Positions 22,953-30,209 of a stretch of DNA of 35,918 nt are shown here, one piece after another. Source of the stretch: JANLQX01 sp031423635 (lineage in GTDB: Bacteria > Actinomycetota > Acidimicrobiia > Acidimicrobiales > JANYDT01); the NCBI GenBank assembly GCA_031423635.1, contig JANPFX010000162.1, forward strand, positions 1 to 35,918, in the 5' to 3' direction. A program made the translations under genes and the position numbers. Under the pieces are notes generated by a model, which saw only the letters and a program-made list of their open reading frames with translations, was not told the DNA's origin and did no database searches. Positions within the stretch are counted from its first letter, which is position 1. Each line of letters begins with the position of its first letter.

Positions 22953-24770
22953 TCAGCCGACCGTCAGAAACGCCTGCGCGCGTTGCGTTCCCGCTGGCAG
23001 GAACATCATCTTCTCGCCGTCAACACCGGTTTCTGCCCCGACCACGCACTTCGAGCAGAACCCGAGTTGCGCTCGGCTGCGCCACCGGGGGAGGACGTAC
23101 GCATTGTCGTTGAACGTCTGCTCCACAGCCTCTGCTGCCCGCTTGCGAACTGCGGGGTCGGAGTTGGAGCGGATCTGGTCGAGCGCAGTGTCGACGATGC
23201 CGTCGACTGAACGCGACCAGTTGAGCACGGAGAACCCGATAGCCCGAGGACAGACCGTGGGGCCACCGCAGCCTTCGGAGTGGAGGAACGGCCGACCCTG
23301 GTCGGCGTCAGTAGCTCCGGCGAGTGGATAGTTCCACGTCATCACTTCGAAGTTCCCCGTCAGGACCGCCTGGATGTAGGCAGACTGCTCGAGACCTGGG
23401 CCGAGGATGATGTTGAATCCGGCCTTGTCGAGCATCTGCTTCATCACGGCGATCGTCTGCTGATTGTCGGTCACCGCAGTGGTCTGCAGCGTCACGGTGA
23501 CGTTCGAGACGCCCTTGTCCTTCTTGTAGGCATCGAGCAGCGCCTTCGCCTTGTCGAGGTTGAACTCATAGCCGGCGTCCTTCAGGTAGCCGAGCTGCCC
23601 CTCGAGGTAGATGCCGTTGGCCTTCGTGGCTCCCGGTGCCCGGAGCGAGATGAGCGTATCTTTGTCGATGGCGTAAGCCCAGGCTTGGCGGACCCGGACA
23701 TCCTGCATCGGACCGGTCCGGGCCAGGTTCGGGATGTCGTAGGCGGTCGATCCGGCGTTCTCACTGGTCAGAAGATTGACCTTCTTGTCCTTGGCCAGGT
23801 TGGCCAAGTCACGACCGGTCAAGAAGTTCGCCGAGCCGAGGAACTGGATCTGACCGGACTGCAGCTGGGCAAGACGCTGATCCTCGTCCGGGATCGGACG
23901 AATCTCCAAGACGTCGAGCTTCGGCAGCCCGGGACGCCAGTAGTTCGGGTTCTTCACGAGCGTCATCTTCTGGTTCGGCACCCAGCAGTCGCCCTTGCAC
24001 ATGAAGGCGCCGGTACCCACCGGGCGCTTGGATCCGTCGCCCGACTTGATCGACGCTGGCGCTGCCATGACACCGCTCTGACCGGTCAAATAGGAGGGAA
24101 ACGACACCCAGGGGGTCTTCATCCGGCAATCGGCGACCAGCGGACCGGTCGCATCGCACTTGATGAGGTTGCCCCACGCCGGAGCGGTGGTCGGGCCGGT
24201 CCGGATGTGCTCCATGCCGATGGCGATCGCTTCGCCGTTGAAGTCCTCCCCATTGTGGAACTTGATGCCCGGGCGGGCTTTGAGCGTCCAGGTCTTGTAG
24301 TCCGACGATGAGGAGATCGACTCGAGGAGGTTCGGGACCGGTTTCCCATCGGCGGCCGTCGCCATCAGCGTGTCGTAGACGGCGTAGGCGACGACCCCGC
24401 TGGCGCCACCCCAGCTACCGGGCCCCGGGAGCCAGTTGTTCGTCTCGGCATCGACGCCGTAGATGGCGGTACCACCGCTGGCCCCACCCGCAGCAGGCGC
24501 GGCGACGGAGGGAGCCTGCGTCGCCGGGGCCTGGGTGGCCGCCGGCGCGGCCGCTGAGCCATACGCGATGCACTGGCCCTGATTCGTGAAGCCGTATTTT
24601 GCGTAGCCCTTCTTCGCGCACGCGGTCTTTCGCTGAGCCGATGCCTTCGCTCCCGGCGGTTGGGTGATTGCTTTCACCTTCTTGGTTGCGGCACCGGAAA
24701 CTCCCGGTGTCAGCAGGCCCGCGAAGAGTCCTACCACTGCTAGCGCGGCGAGCCGCTTGCGATACATCAT
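22953..24770 (-). CDS. oppA: oligopeptide/dipeptide ABC transporter solute-binding protein, OppA/DppA-like (non-lipoprotein)
   Basis: 605-residue secreted binding protein. The signal peptide (MYRKRLAALAVVGLFAGLLTPGVSG) lacks a lipobox Cys, unusual for a Gram-positive binding protein. Residues about 45-70 form a two-Cys module (KTACAKKGYAKYGFTNQGQC), then an Ala/Pro linker to about 100, then a SBP_bac_5 domain: NWLPGPGSWGG, YKTWTLKARPGIKFHNGEDFNGEAI, KRPVGTGAF, VKNPNYWR, VRQAWAYAIDKDTLI and a C-terminal NDNAYVLPRW. Extra Cys pairs (CKGDC, CGGPTVC, CSKC) probably form disulfides. Two adjacent ATG codons (24770, 24767) follow a GAGGGGG ribosome site. First gene of the opp operon; peptide specificity is inferred from family. 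Confidence 0.92.
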   Translation of the reverse strand: MMYRKRLAALAVVGLFAGLLTPGVSGAATKKVKAITQPPGAKASAQRKTACAKKGYAKYGFTNQGQCIAYGSAAAPAATQAPATQAPSVAAPAAGGASGGTAIYGVDAETNNWLPGPGSWGGASGVVAYAVYDTLMATAADGKPVPNLLESISSSSDYKTWTLKARPGIKFHNGEDFNGEAIAIGMEHIRTGPTTAPAWGNLIKCDATGPLVADCRMKTPWVSFPSYLTGQSGVMAAPASIKSGDGSKRPVGTGAFMCKGDCWVPNQKMTLVKNPNYWRPGLPKLDVLEIRPIPDEDQRLAQLQSGQIQFLGSANFLTGRDLANLAKDKKVNLLTSENAGSTAYDIPNLARTGPMQDVRVRQAWAYAIDKDTLISLRAPGATKANGIYLEGQLGYLKDAGYEFNLDKAKALLDAYKKDKGVSNVTVTLQTTAVTDNQQTIAVMKQMLDKAGFNIILGPGLEQSAYIQAVLTGNFEVMTWNYPLAGATDADQGRPFLHSEGCGGPTVCPRAIGFSVLNWSRSVDGIVDTALDQIRSNSDPAVRKRAAEAVEQTFNDNAYVLPRWRSRAQLGFCSKCVVGAETGVDGEKMMFLPAGTQRAQAFLTVG

Positions 24771-24856
24771 GTTTCCCCCTCGGGAATCGGGAACTAATGG
24801 GACAGCTTCGAGGACACGCCCGGCGCACTGTGACGACGGACACCTCTCTGCAACGC

Positions 24857-24886
24857 ACCGTAGTGCCCGTTTGAGAGTGACGTCAA
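24857..24886 (-). promoter_or_regulatory. candidate sigma-70-type promoter of the opp operon
   Basis: On the minus strand TTGACG (24881-24886), an 18-bp spacer and TACGGT (24857-24862). Transcription would begin near 24850, giving a leader of about 80 nt with the GAGGGGG ribosome site near its end. Confidence 0.5.
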
Positions 24887-24922
24887 TCACGGAAGTGGAC
24901 TTCCTAGGACTAAATGGAACTA

Positions 24923-24934
24923 ACCGAATTCGGT
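24923..24934. promoter_or_regulatory. 12-bp perfect palindrome ACCGAATTCGGT, candidate operator
   Basis: A perfect inverted repeat lies 36 bp upstream of the -35 box of the opp promoter in a locally AT-richer stretch. Position and symmetry fit a dimeric activator or repressor site. No regulator gene is adjacent, and a single copy cannot prove function. Confidence 0.35.
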
Positions 24935-25016
24935 CGTGGGCCGCAGAATGATCCCTACGGGGCACTCGGCCTGACAGAAATACTCCCGTGTCGGCGTCGA
25001 AAGACCTGGCGTCGGC

Positions 25017-26069
25017 TCAGATCTGGTCGACGAGGGTGCGCATCCGCTCGACCGTGGCCATCTTCGTCTCGAGGGAACCCGACAGGCCCATCTGGAGGTG
25101 AGTGACACCGGCCTGCTTATAGGCCGCCAGCTTCTCCTTCACGTAGCCCTCGGGACCGACCAGCGAACCGGCCTCCAAGTATTCACGCGGCACTTCGGCG
25201 GCGGCCTCGGCCTTCTTGCCGTCGAGGTACAGGTCCTGGATGGTCTTGGCCGCGCCTTCCCAGCCGTAGGAGCTCATGATGTCGTTGTAGAAGTTCTTAC
25301 CCCGAGCCCCCATGCCGCCGACGTAGAGCGCCGTGGTCGGGCGGGCGGCGTCGAGCATTTTGGTGATGCGGTCCTCGTCCTCGGTGATGAGCACCGAGCC
25401 GCCGGCGAGGATCTGCAGCGGGCCGAGCTCCGGCGCGCGCTTCGCCATACCGAGTTGCAGTGCATCGCCCCACACGAGGTCGGCCTTCTCCGGGATGTAG
25501 AAGATCGGGATCCAGCCGTTGGCCAACTCGGCCGTGGCCTCGACGCTCTTGCCCTTGAGCGACGCCCACCACAGCGGGATGTCAGCGCGCTGAGGATGAT
25601 TGATCAGCTTGAGCGGCTTGCCGAGGCCAGTGCCCTTGCCCTCCGGGAGCGGGATGTCGACGGTCTGGCCGTGGTAGTTGATGACCTCGCGTCGCCAGGT
25701 GGCGCGGCACACCTCCATGTACTCCTTGATGCGCTGCATCGGCTTCTCGTACGCAACACCGTGGAAGCCCTCGACCACCTGGGGGCCGGACGCGCCGAGA
25801 CCGCAGTTGATGCGGCCGTTCGACACGTAGTCGAGGCCGGCGAAGGTCATGGCCATGAGCGTGGCCGTGCGCGAATAGACGTTGACGATGGCGGAGCCGA
25901 TCTCGACGCGCTCCGTGCGGGCGGCGAGATATCCCATCATCGAGATGGCGTCGAAGCTGTACGCCTCGGCGACCCAGACGCAGTCGAGGCCGGCCTTCTC
26001 GAGAGCCGAGACTTCGTCGGCGGTCCCCTTGATATCGCCGGCGTAGTTGAGCATCACGCTGAGCTTCAT
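25017..26069 (-). CDS. LLM-class F420-dependent oxidoreductase
   Basis: 350-residue luciferase-like TIM-barrel protein. Family features: KLSVMLNYAGD first strand, ALEKAGLDCVWVAEAYSFDAIS, EIGSAIVNVYSRTATLMAMTFAGLDYVSNGR, GLGASGPQVVEGFHGVAY (the F420-binding region) and PLWWASLKGKSVEATAELANGWIP. These enzymes use reduced F420 or FMN for hydride transfer; the substrate cannot be predicted. ATG 26069 has an AAAGGGA ribosome site 7 bases upstream and begins at the family N-terminus, so the longer upstream frame is rejected. It lies upstream of the opp operon on the same strand with a 246-bp gap containing the opp promoter. Confidence 0.9.
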   Translation of the reverse strand: MKLSVMLNYAGDIKGTADEVSALEKAGLDCVWVAEAYSFDAISMMGYLAARTERVEIGSAIVNVYSRTATLMAMTFAGLDYVSNGRINCGLGASGPQVVEGFHGVAYEKPMQRIKEYMEVCRATWRREVINYHGQTVDIPLPEGKGTGLGKPLKLINHPQRADIPLWWASLKGKSVEATAELANGWIPIFYIPEKADLVWGDALQLGMAKRAPELGPLQILAGGSVLITEDEDRITKMLDAARPTTALYVGGMGARGKNFYNDIMSSYGWEGAAKTIQDLYLDGKKAEAAAEVPREYLEAGSLVGPEGYVKEKLAAYKQAGVTHLQMGLSGSLETKMATVERMRTLVDQI

Positions 26070-26193
26070 GAACGTCCCTTTCGGAGTGGAGGAGCGAGAC
26101 GCTAGGACCGCCTGCGGCGAGACGCCCATTCGACATCGCCACTCGGTCCGACCGCGAGTCGGTACGGCAGGTGATGAAAATGAACCAAGGCGG

Positions 26194-28797
26194 CTAAGGG
26201 CGGACCCCCGCCACTGCTGGTGCGGGCATGAACGAGGCGGACGCGGCGCGGAGCGCGTCGGGAGCGGGAATCGCCCGGCTGAACAGGTAGCCCTGCCCAA
26301 AGGCGTACCCGAGTGCGAGCAGCGAGGTCCGTTCCTCATCGGTCTCGATCCCCTCGGCCACGATCGTCAGATCGAGCGCACGGCCGATCTCGTCGATCGC
26401 GGAGAGCAGGGCCGTTGCCGAGGCGGCATCGTCGTGGAGGGCTCGCACGAACGTCCGGTCCACCTTGAGCAACTTGAAGGGGAACTTCGAGAGCACACCC
26501 AGCGACGAGTAGCCGGTCCCGAAGTCGTCGAGCGCGATCCGCACGCCGATGCGGGCAAGTCGCTCCAGCCGGATCAGCGCCGTTTCCGGATCGGTCATGA
26601 CCGCGCTCTCCGTGATCTCCAGGACGAGCTGTTCCGCCGGGAGCCCGGTGGTTCGCAGAAGTTCCTGCACGGTGACGAGCAGCTGGGTCGTATCCAGCTG
26701 GCGCGTGGACACGTTGACCGATACGTACCAACCATTGGCCTTCAGAAGCGGCGCGGCCTCGGTGACCGCTCGACGCAGCACCATGTCGCCGATGACATCG
26801 ATCAGACCGCTCTCCTCGGCGATCGGCACGAAGTCGCCGGGATAGAGAATCCCCTCCGTCGGATGGGCCCAGCGAACGAGCCCCTCGAAACCGAGCGCCA
26901 TGCCATCGGCGAGGTTCACGATGGGCTGCAGCCAGACCTCGAACTCCTTGCGTTCGATCGCACCCCGGAGGTCGGTCAGGAGTTGGAGTCGCCTCGCCGA
27001 GCGTTCGTGCATCGACGGGTCGAACCTCACTGAGGTCGACCCCGGATCCTGCTTCGCTGCGTACATCGCCACGTCGGCGTTCCGCAGGAGATCATCGACG
27101 GTCGATGCGTGCCGGGTGTCGGCGATGCCGACGCTCGCGGAGAGTTCGAGGAGGTTCCCTTCGAGGACCACCGGTTGGCTCAACTCGGCGACAACGCGTT
27201 TCGCGACCAGCCCGGGATCGGCGCCCGGTTCCACGAGGATGGCGAACTCATCGCCGCCAAGTCGGGCGAGTGTGTCCTCGACTCGCACGATCCCGCGCAT
27301 ACGGTCGGCGAAGACGCGCAGGACCTGGTCCCCCGCCGAATGACCGAGGGTGTCGTTCACGGCCTTGAACCCGTCGAGGTCGAGAAGGAGCACGGCCACC
27401 GTGTGGTGGTGCGCGGCCGCAATCTCGACGGAACGCTCGAGGGTCGTGCGGAACAGCGCGCGGTTGGCCAGGCCGGTGAGCGGATCGTGGAACGCCTGGT
27501 GGAGGAGTTCGCTCTCGAGACGGCGTCTGGAGGTGATATCGCGTGTCGTCGCGATGACGCCCTGTACAACGGGGTCGTCGAGATGATTGGCGAGGTGGAT
27601 CTCCACATCCCGCCAGGTGCCATCGCCATGGAGAAGTCGGTCCTGCACTGCTTCGGACCGGCTGTTGTCCTCGAAGATCCGCCGGTAGGCGTCGAGGGCC
27701 TCGAAAGCACCCTGTCCGGTCAGCAGCTCGTCGACTCGGATCTCGCGAACGTCTTCGGGTCGCCAACCGAGCACGGTGACGAGCGATGGCGTGTGGTCCC
27801 GGAATCGGTAATCCGCGCCGATCACGGCGACCACGTCGGTCGAGTGCTCGAACAAACCCCGGTAGTAAACCTCGCGCGCTTCGAGCTCCGCTGTCCGGTC
27901 GGTGACGCGGCGGTCGAGTTCCGCCACCAATCGGCGATTCTCGACAGCCGTGAACCACTGGTGGATGAGATGCACGGCACAGAGCGCTACCGCCAAGGTC
28001 AACAACGTCGGATCGGCGATCCCGGGCCGCAGGCGGGGAAGCGCAAGTGCCAGCGCCGCTGACGACGGCAGGAGCCAGAGCGTCCAACGGAGCCGACTTT
28101 CCGGACCGGTCGCAAGGCGGGTTTGGGGAACCGTTGTCGGTTGCGTCGCCCCCAGGGCGAACAGCGCGTAGCCCAACACGGAGAGGAGCAGAGTGACAAG
28201 CTGGCGAGCGTGCGGGGCCCCGGGTTGCAGTCGGTCCACCGCGACCAACGCCTCGGCCGCGGACATCGCCGCGGTGCCGCCGGCATAGCTCACCAGACTC
28301 CTGCGTGCACCGGGTGGTGTCCGCAGGACGACCTGCAACGCGTAGGCCGCTACCGCGGCGGCCCCGACCGGGGACGCCACGAGGATGAACTTGTCGATCG
28401 AGCCCAGTGCGGAAGCTCCGACGAGATCGCCGAGGAACACGACCCAGGCGCTCACGCACACACCGCCAGCGATCAGGACTCCCTCCACGGCTTCACGGAC
28501 GCGCTGGAACCTGGGGGACCCCTGCTCGGAAAGGAGGTAGAGCGAGCCGAAGGCGGCGCCCCCCGCAAGAACCGCGAACGCCGCGCCGGCCGAACGCCAG
28601 ACAGCGTTCGAACCGAACCTGGTTGCGTCACGTAGCACGAATGCCGCCAGCGACGCTGAGCAGAAGACCCAGCCACGCCAGCCGTCAGCCTTCGCTCGCC
28701 CCTCCTTCTGGGCGCGCCAAAGAACGACGCCGAGCGCGACAAGCCCGACGACAAGGCGGATGCTCGTCGGATTCACCACCACGTGCCCCGTAGCCAC
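26194..28797 (-). CDS. membrane-anchored PAS-GGDEF-EAL cyclic-di-GMP protein
   Basis: 867 residues. About eight hydrophobic segments occupy residues 1-300, followed by a short coiled-coil-like linker (TAVENRRLVAELDRRVTDRTAELEAREVYYRG), a PAS domain (about 310-430), a GGDEF domain (HDPLTGLANR to about 600) with intact LGGDEF, and an EAL domain (about 610-860). The EAL motif reads EGL, and NVST, LEITESAV, DDFGTGYSSL, LLKVDRTFV, VAEGIET and GQGYLFS all keep the metal and catalytic residues, so both cyclase and phosphodiesterase may be active. Start GTG 28797 is tentative. It is divergent from the metallo-beta-lactamase-fold gene. It would sense an internal or membrane cue through the PAS and membrane parts. 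Confidence 0.94.
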   Translation of the reverse strand: MATGHVVVNPTSIRLVVGLVALGVVLWRAQKEGRAKADGWRGWVFCSASLAAFVLRDATRFGSNAVWRSAGAAFAVLAGGAAFGSLYLLSEQGSPRFQRVREAVEGVLIAGGVCVSAWVVFLGDLVGASALGSIDKFILVASPVGAAAVAAYALQVVLRTPPGARRSLVSYAGGTAAMSAAEALVAVDRLQPGAPHARQLVTLLLSVLGYALFALGATQPTTVPQTRLATGPESRLRWTLWLLPSSAALALALPRLRPGIADPTLLTLAVALCAVHLIHQWFTAVENRRLVAELDRRVTDRTAELEAREVYYRGLFEHSTDVVAVIGADYRFRDHTPSLVTVLGWRPEDVREIRVDELLTGQGAFEALDAYRRIFEDNSRSEAVQDRLLHGDGTWRDVEIHLANHLDDPVVQGVIATTRDITSRRRLESELLHQAFHDPLTGLANRALFRTTLERSVEIAAAHHHTVAVLLLDLDGFKAVNDTLGHSAGDQVLRVFADRMRGIVRVEDTLARLGGDEFAILVEPGADPGLVAKRVVAELSQPVVLEGNLLELSASVGIADTRHASTVDDLLRNADVAMYAAKQDPGSTSVRFDPSMHERSARRLQLLTDLRGAIERKEFEVWLQPIVNLADGMALGFEGLVRWAHPTEGILYPGDFVPIAEESGLIDVIGDMVLRRAVTEAAPLLKANGWYVSVNVSTRQLDTTQLLVTVQELLRTTGLPAEQLVLEITESAVMTDPETALIRLERLARIGVRIALDDFGTGYSSLGVLSKFPFKLLKVDRTFVRALHDDAASATALLSAIDEIGRALDLTIVAEGIETDEERTSLLALGYAFGQGYLFSRAIPAPDALRAASASFMPAPAVAGVRP

Positions 28798-28978
28798 AGC
28801 CTCGGAGGAGGAGCGGAGTCACAGCAACGGTGTCTCACGCCCGTCGTCCCTCCGGCTCCATTCCGTTCCACGGCCATGGCATCGACGCCCGCCGTGGGTG
28901 AACTCCATAGGTCGTCCGCACCAACCGGCACCCTCGGAGTGGTCCGGTGGCGTTTGGTGCCGGGACACAAGTCGTCCG

Positions 28979-28984
28979 TACACT
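28979..28984 (+). promoter_or_regulatory. candidate -10 box (TACACT) of a leaderless promoter for the MBL-fold gene
   Basis: TACACT ends 9 bases before the GTG at 28994. TTGGTG at 28954-28959 could be a -35 at a long 19-bp spacing. No SD is present before the GTG. Confidence 0.35.
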
Positions 28985-28993
28985 CGTTGCACC

Positions 28994-30112
28994 GTGAGCG
29001 CCCCTGTGACCGACCGCCCCATCCGTCAAGAGCGCCAGCCGGCCAGCGACGAGGTGCTCGAAGTCGCCCCCGGTGTGCTCCGTCTGCAGCTCCCGATCGC
29101 CCTTCCTGGACTGGCGCACATCAACACCTACGCGATCGTCGGGAAGTCGAGCGTCGCCATCGTCGACCCAGGCATGCCCGGTCCGGCGAGCTGGAAAGCA
29201 CTGAAACGGCGGCTCATCGCCGCCGACATCCCGATGAGCCGCATCGACAAGGTCCTCGTGACCCATAGCCACCCGGACCACTTCGGCAACGCCGGGAAGC
29301 TGGCCAAGGCGGCCGGCGCCCAGCTCGTCACCCACAAGGCGTTCCGGCTCGGGTGGAAGCCCGGCCACGTGTGCGTGCTCGACGGTTGCTCCGACGACAC
29401 GCATGCGCATGCCGACGAAGGCCAGGAGCAGTTGCCGCCGGCGACGGCGTTCTTCGGCTCCACGCCGCCGTGGGGCGGCGAGGCCTATGCGCCGTCGATC
29501 CGTCGCGGCGCGATGTACCGGATCACCAAGAGCGCCGCCACGTCGTCGGTGTTCGGGCGGGTGTTCCCGCTTGCTGAGCCGTCAGTGCGGCTGAGGCATT
29601 CGGAGCCGGTCCGGCTGGGCGACCGCGACTGGTTCGCCGTCCACACGCCCGGCCACACGCTCGACCACCTCTGCCTCCATGACCCGGAAGGCGGCGCGTT
29701 CCTTTCCGGAGATCACGTCCTGCCGACGATCACGCCGCACATCTCGGGCATCGGTACCGGCAGCGACCCGCTCGGCAGCTTCTTCATCTCGTTGGAGATG
29801 GTCGCCCGGCTCGACGGTGTTCGTCATGTCCTTCCGGCGCACGGCCATCCGTTCACCGATCTCGCCGGGCGATGCCGCGACATCGTCGATCACCATCGCG
29901 AGCGCCTCGCCCGCCTCGCCGCCGGCTCCGCCGCGGACGGGTGGATGACCGTCGAGGGGTACAGCCATCTGCTCTTCCGTCCGGAACGCTGGGGGTCGAT
30001 GGCCTCGAGCGAGACCTACGCTCACCTCGAGCACTTCCGTCTCGCCGGCCAGGCCGAGCGGCGAGTGGATGCCCAGGGCCGCGCCGAGTATCTCGTCGTC
30101 GGGGAGCGATAA
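28994..30112 (+). CDS. metallo-beta-lactamase-fold hydrolase
   Basis: 372 residues. Metal ligands: THSHPDH (H91, H93, D95, H96), later HTPGHT, LSGDHVLPT and PAHGHPF, the complete dinuclear zinc set of the family. An acidic/His-rich insertion (DDTHAHADEG) follows. The C-terminal helix-rich part (GRCRDIVDHHRERLARL) with YAHLEHFRLAGQAERR matches glyoxalase-II-like or acyl-CoA thioesterase-like MBL members that share a winged C-terminal domain. Substrate unknown. GTG 28994 is chosen because the upstream in-frame portion is not protein-like and it sits 9 bases after a -10-like hexamer. Followed by the AdnAB-like genes. Confidence 0.85.
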   Translation: MSAPVTDRPIRQERQPASDEVLEVAPGVLRLQLPIALPGLAHINTYAIVGKSSVAIVDPGMPGPASWKALKRRLIAADIPMSRIDKVLVTHSHPDHFGNAGKLAKAAGAQLVTHKAFRLGWKPGHVCVLDGCSDDTHAHADEGQEQLPPATAFFGSTPPWGGEAYAPSIRRGAMYRITKSAATSSVFGRVFPLAEPSVRLRHSEPVRLGDRDWFAVHTPGHTLDHLCLHDPEGGAFLSGDHVLPTITPHISGIGTGSDPLGSFFISLEMVARLDGVRHVLPAHGHPFTDLAGRCRDIVDHHRERLARLAAGSAADGWMTVEGYSHLLFRPERWGSMASSETYAHLEHFRLAGQAERRVDAQGRAEYLVVGER

Positions 30113-30154
30113 CTCCGACATCGCGGTGCGGTTCGGCTGTCACAGGGTCTCCGG

Positions 30155-30160
30155 TACCGT
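30155..30160 (+). promoter_or_regulatory. candidate -10 box (TACCGT) placed 7 bases before a leader ORF
   Basis: TACCGT ends 7 bases before the ATG of the 13-codon ORF at 30168, with TTCGGC 17 bp upstream as a weak -35. This would make the leader ORF the first codon of a leaderless mRNA. Confidence 0.35.
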
Positions 30161-30167
30161 CGAGCCC

Positions 30168-30209
30168 ATGCCGAGGCCACAGACCCCCATGCCTCGCCGG
30201 GCAGCCTGA
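30168..30209 (+). CDS. 13-codon leader ORF overlapping the start of the AdnA-like gene
   Basis: ATG 30168 encodes MPRPQTPMPRRAA and stops at TGA 30207-30209, which overlaps the next ATG as TGATG. The AdnA-like start has no good SD, so translation is probably coupled to termination on this leader. Arg- and Pro-rich content could slow ribosomes. This is inferred from layout only. Confidence 0.4.
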   Translation: MPRPQTPMPRRAA

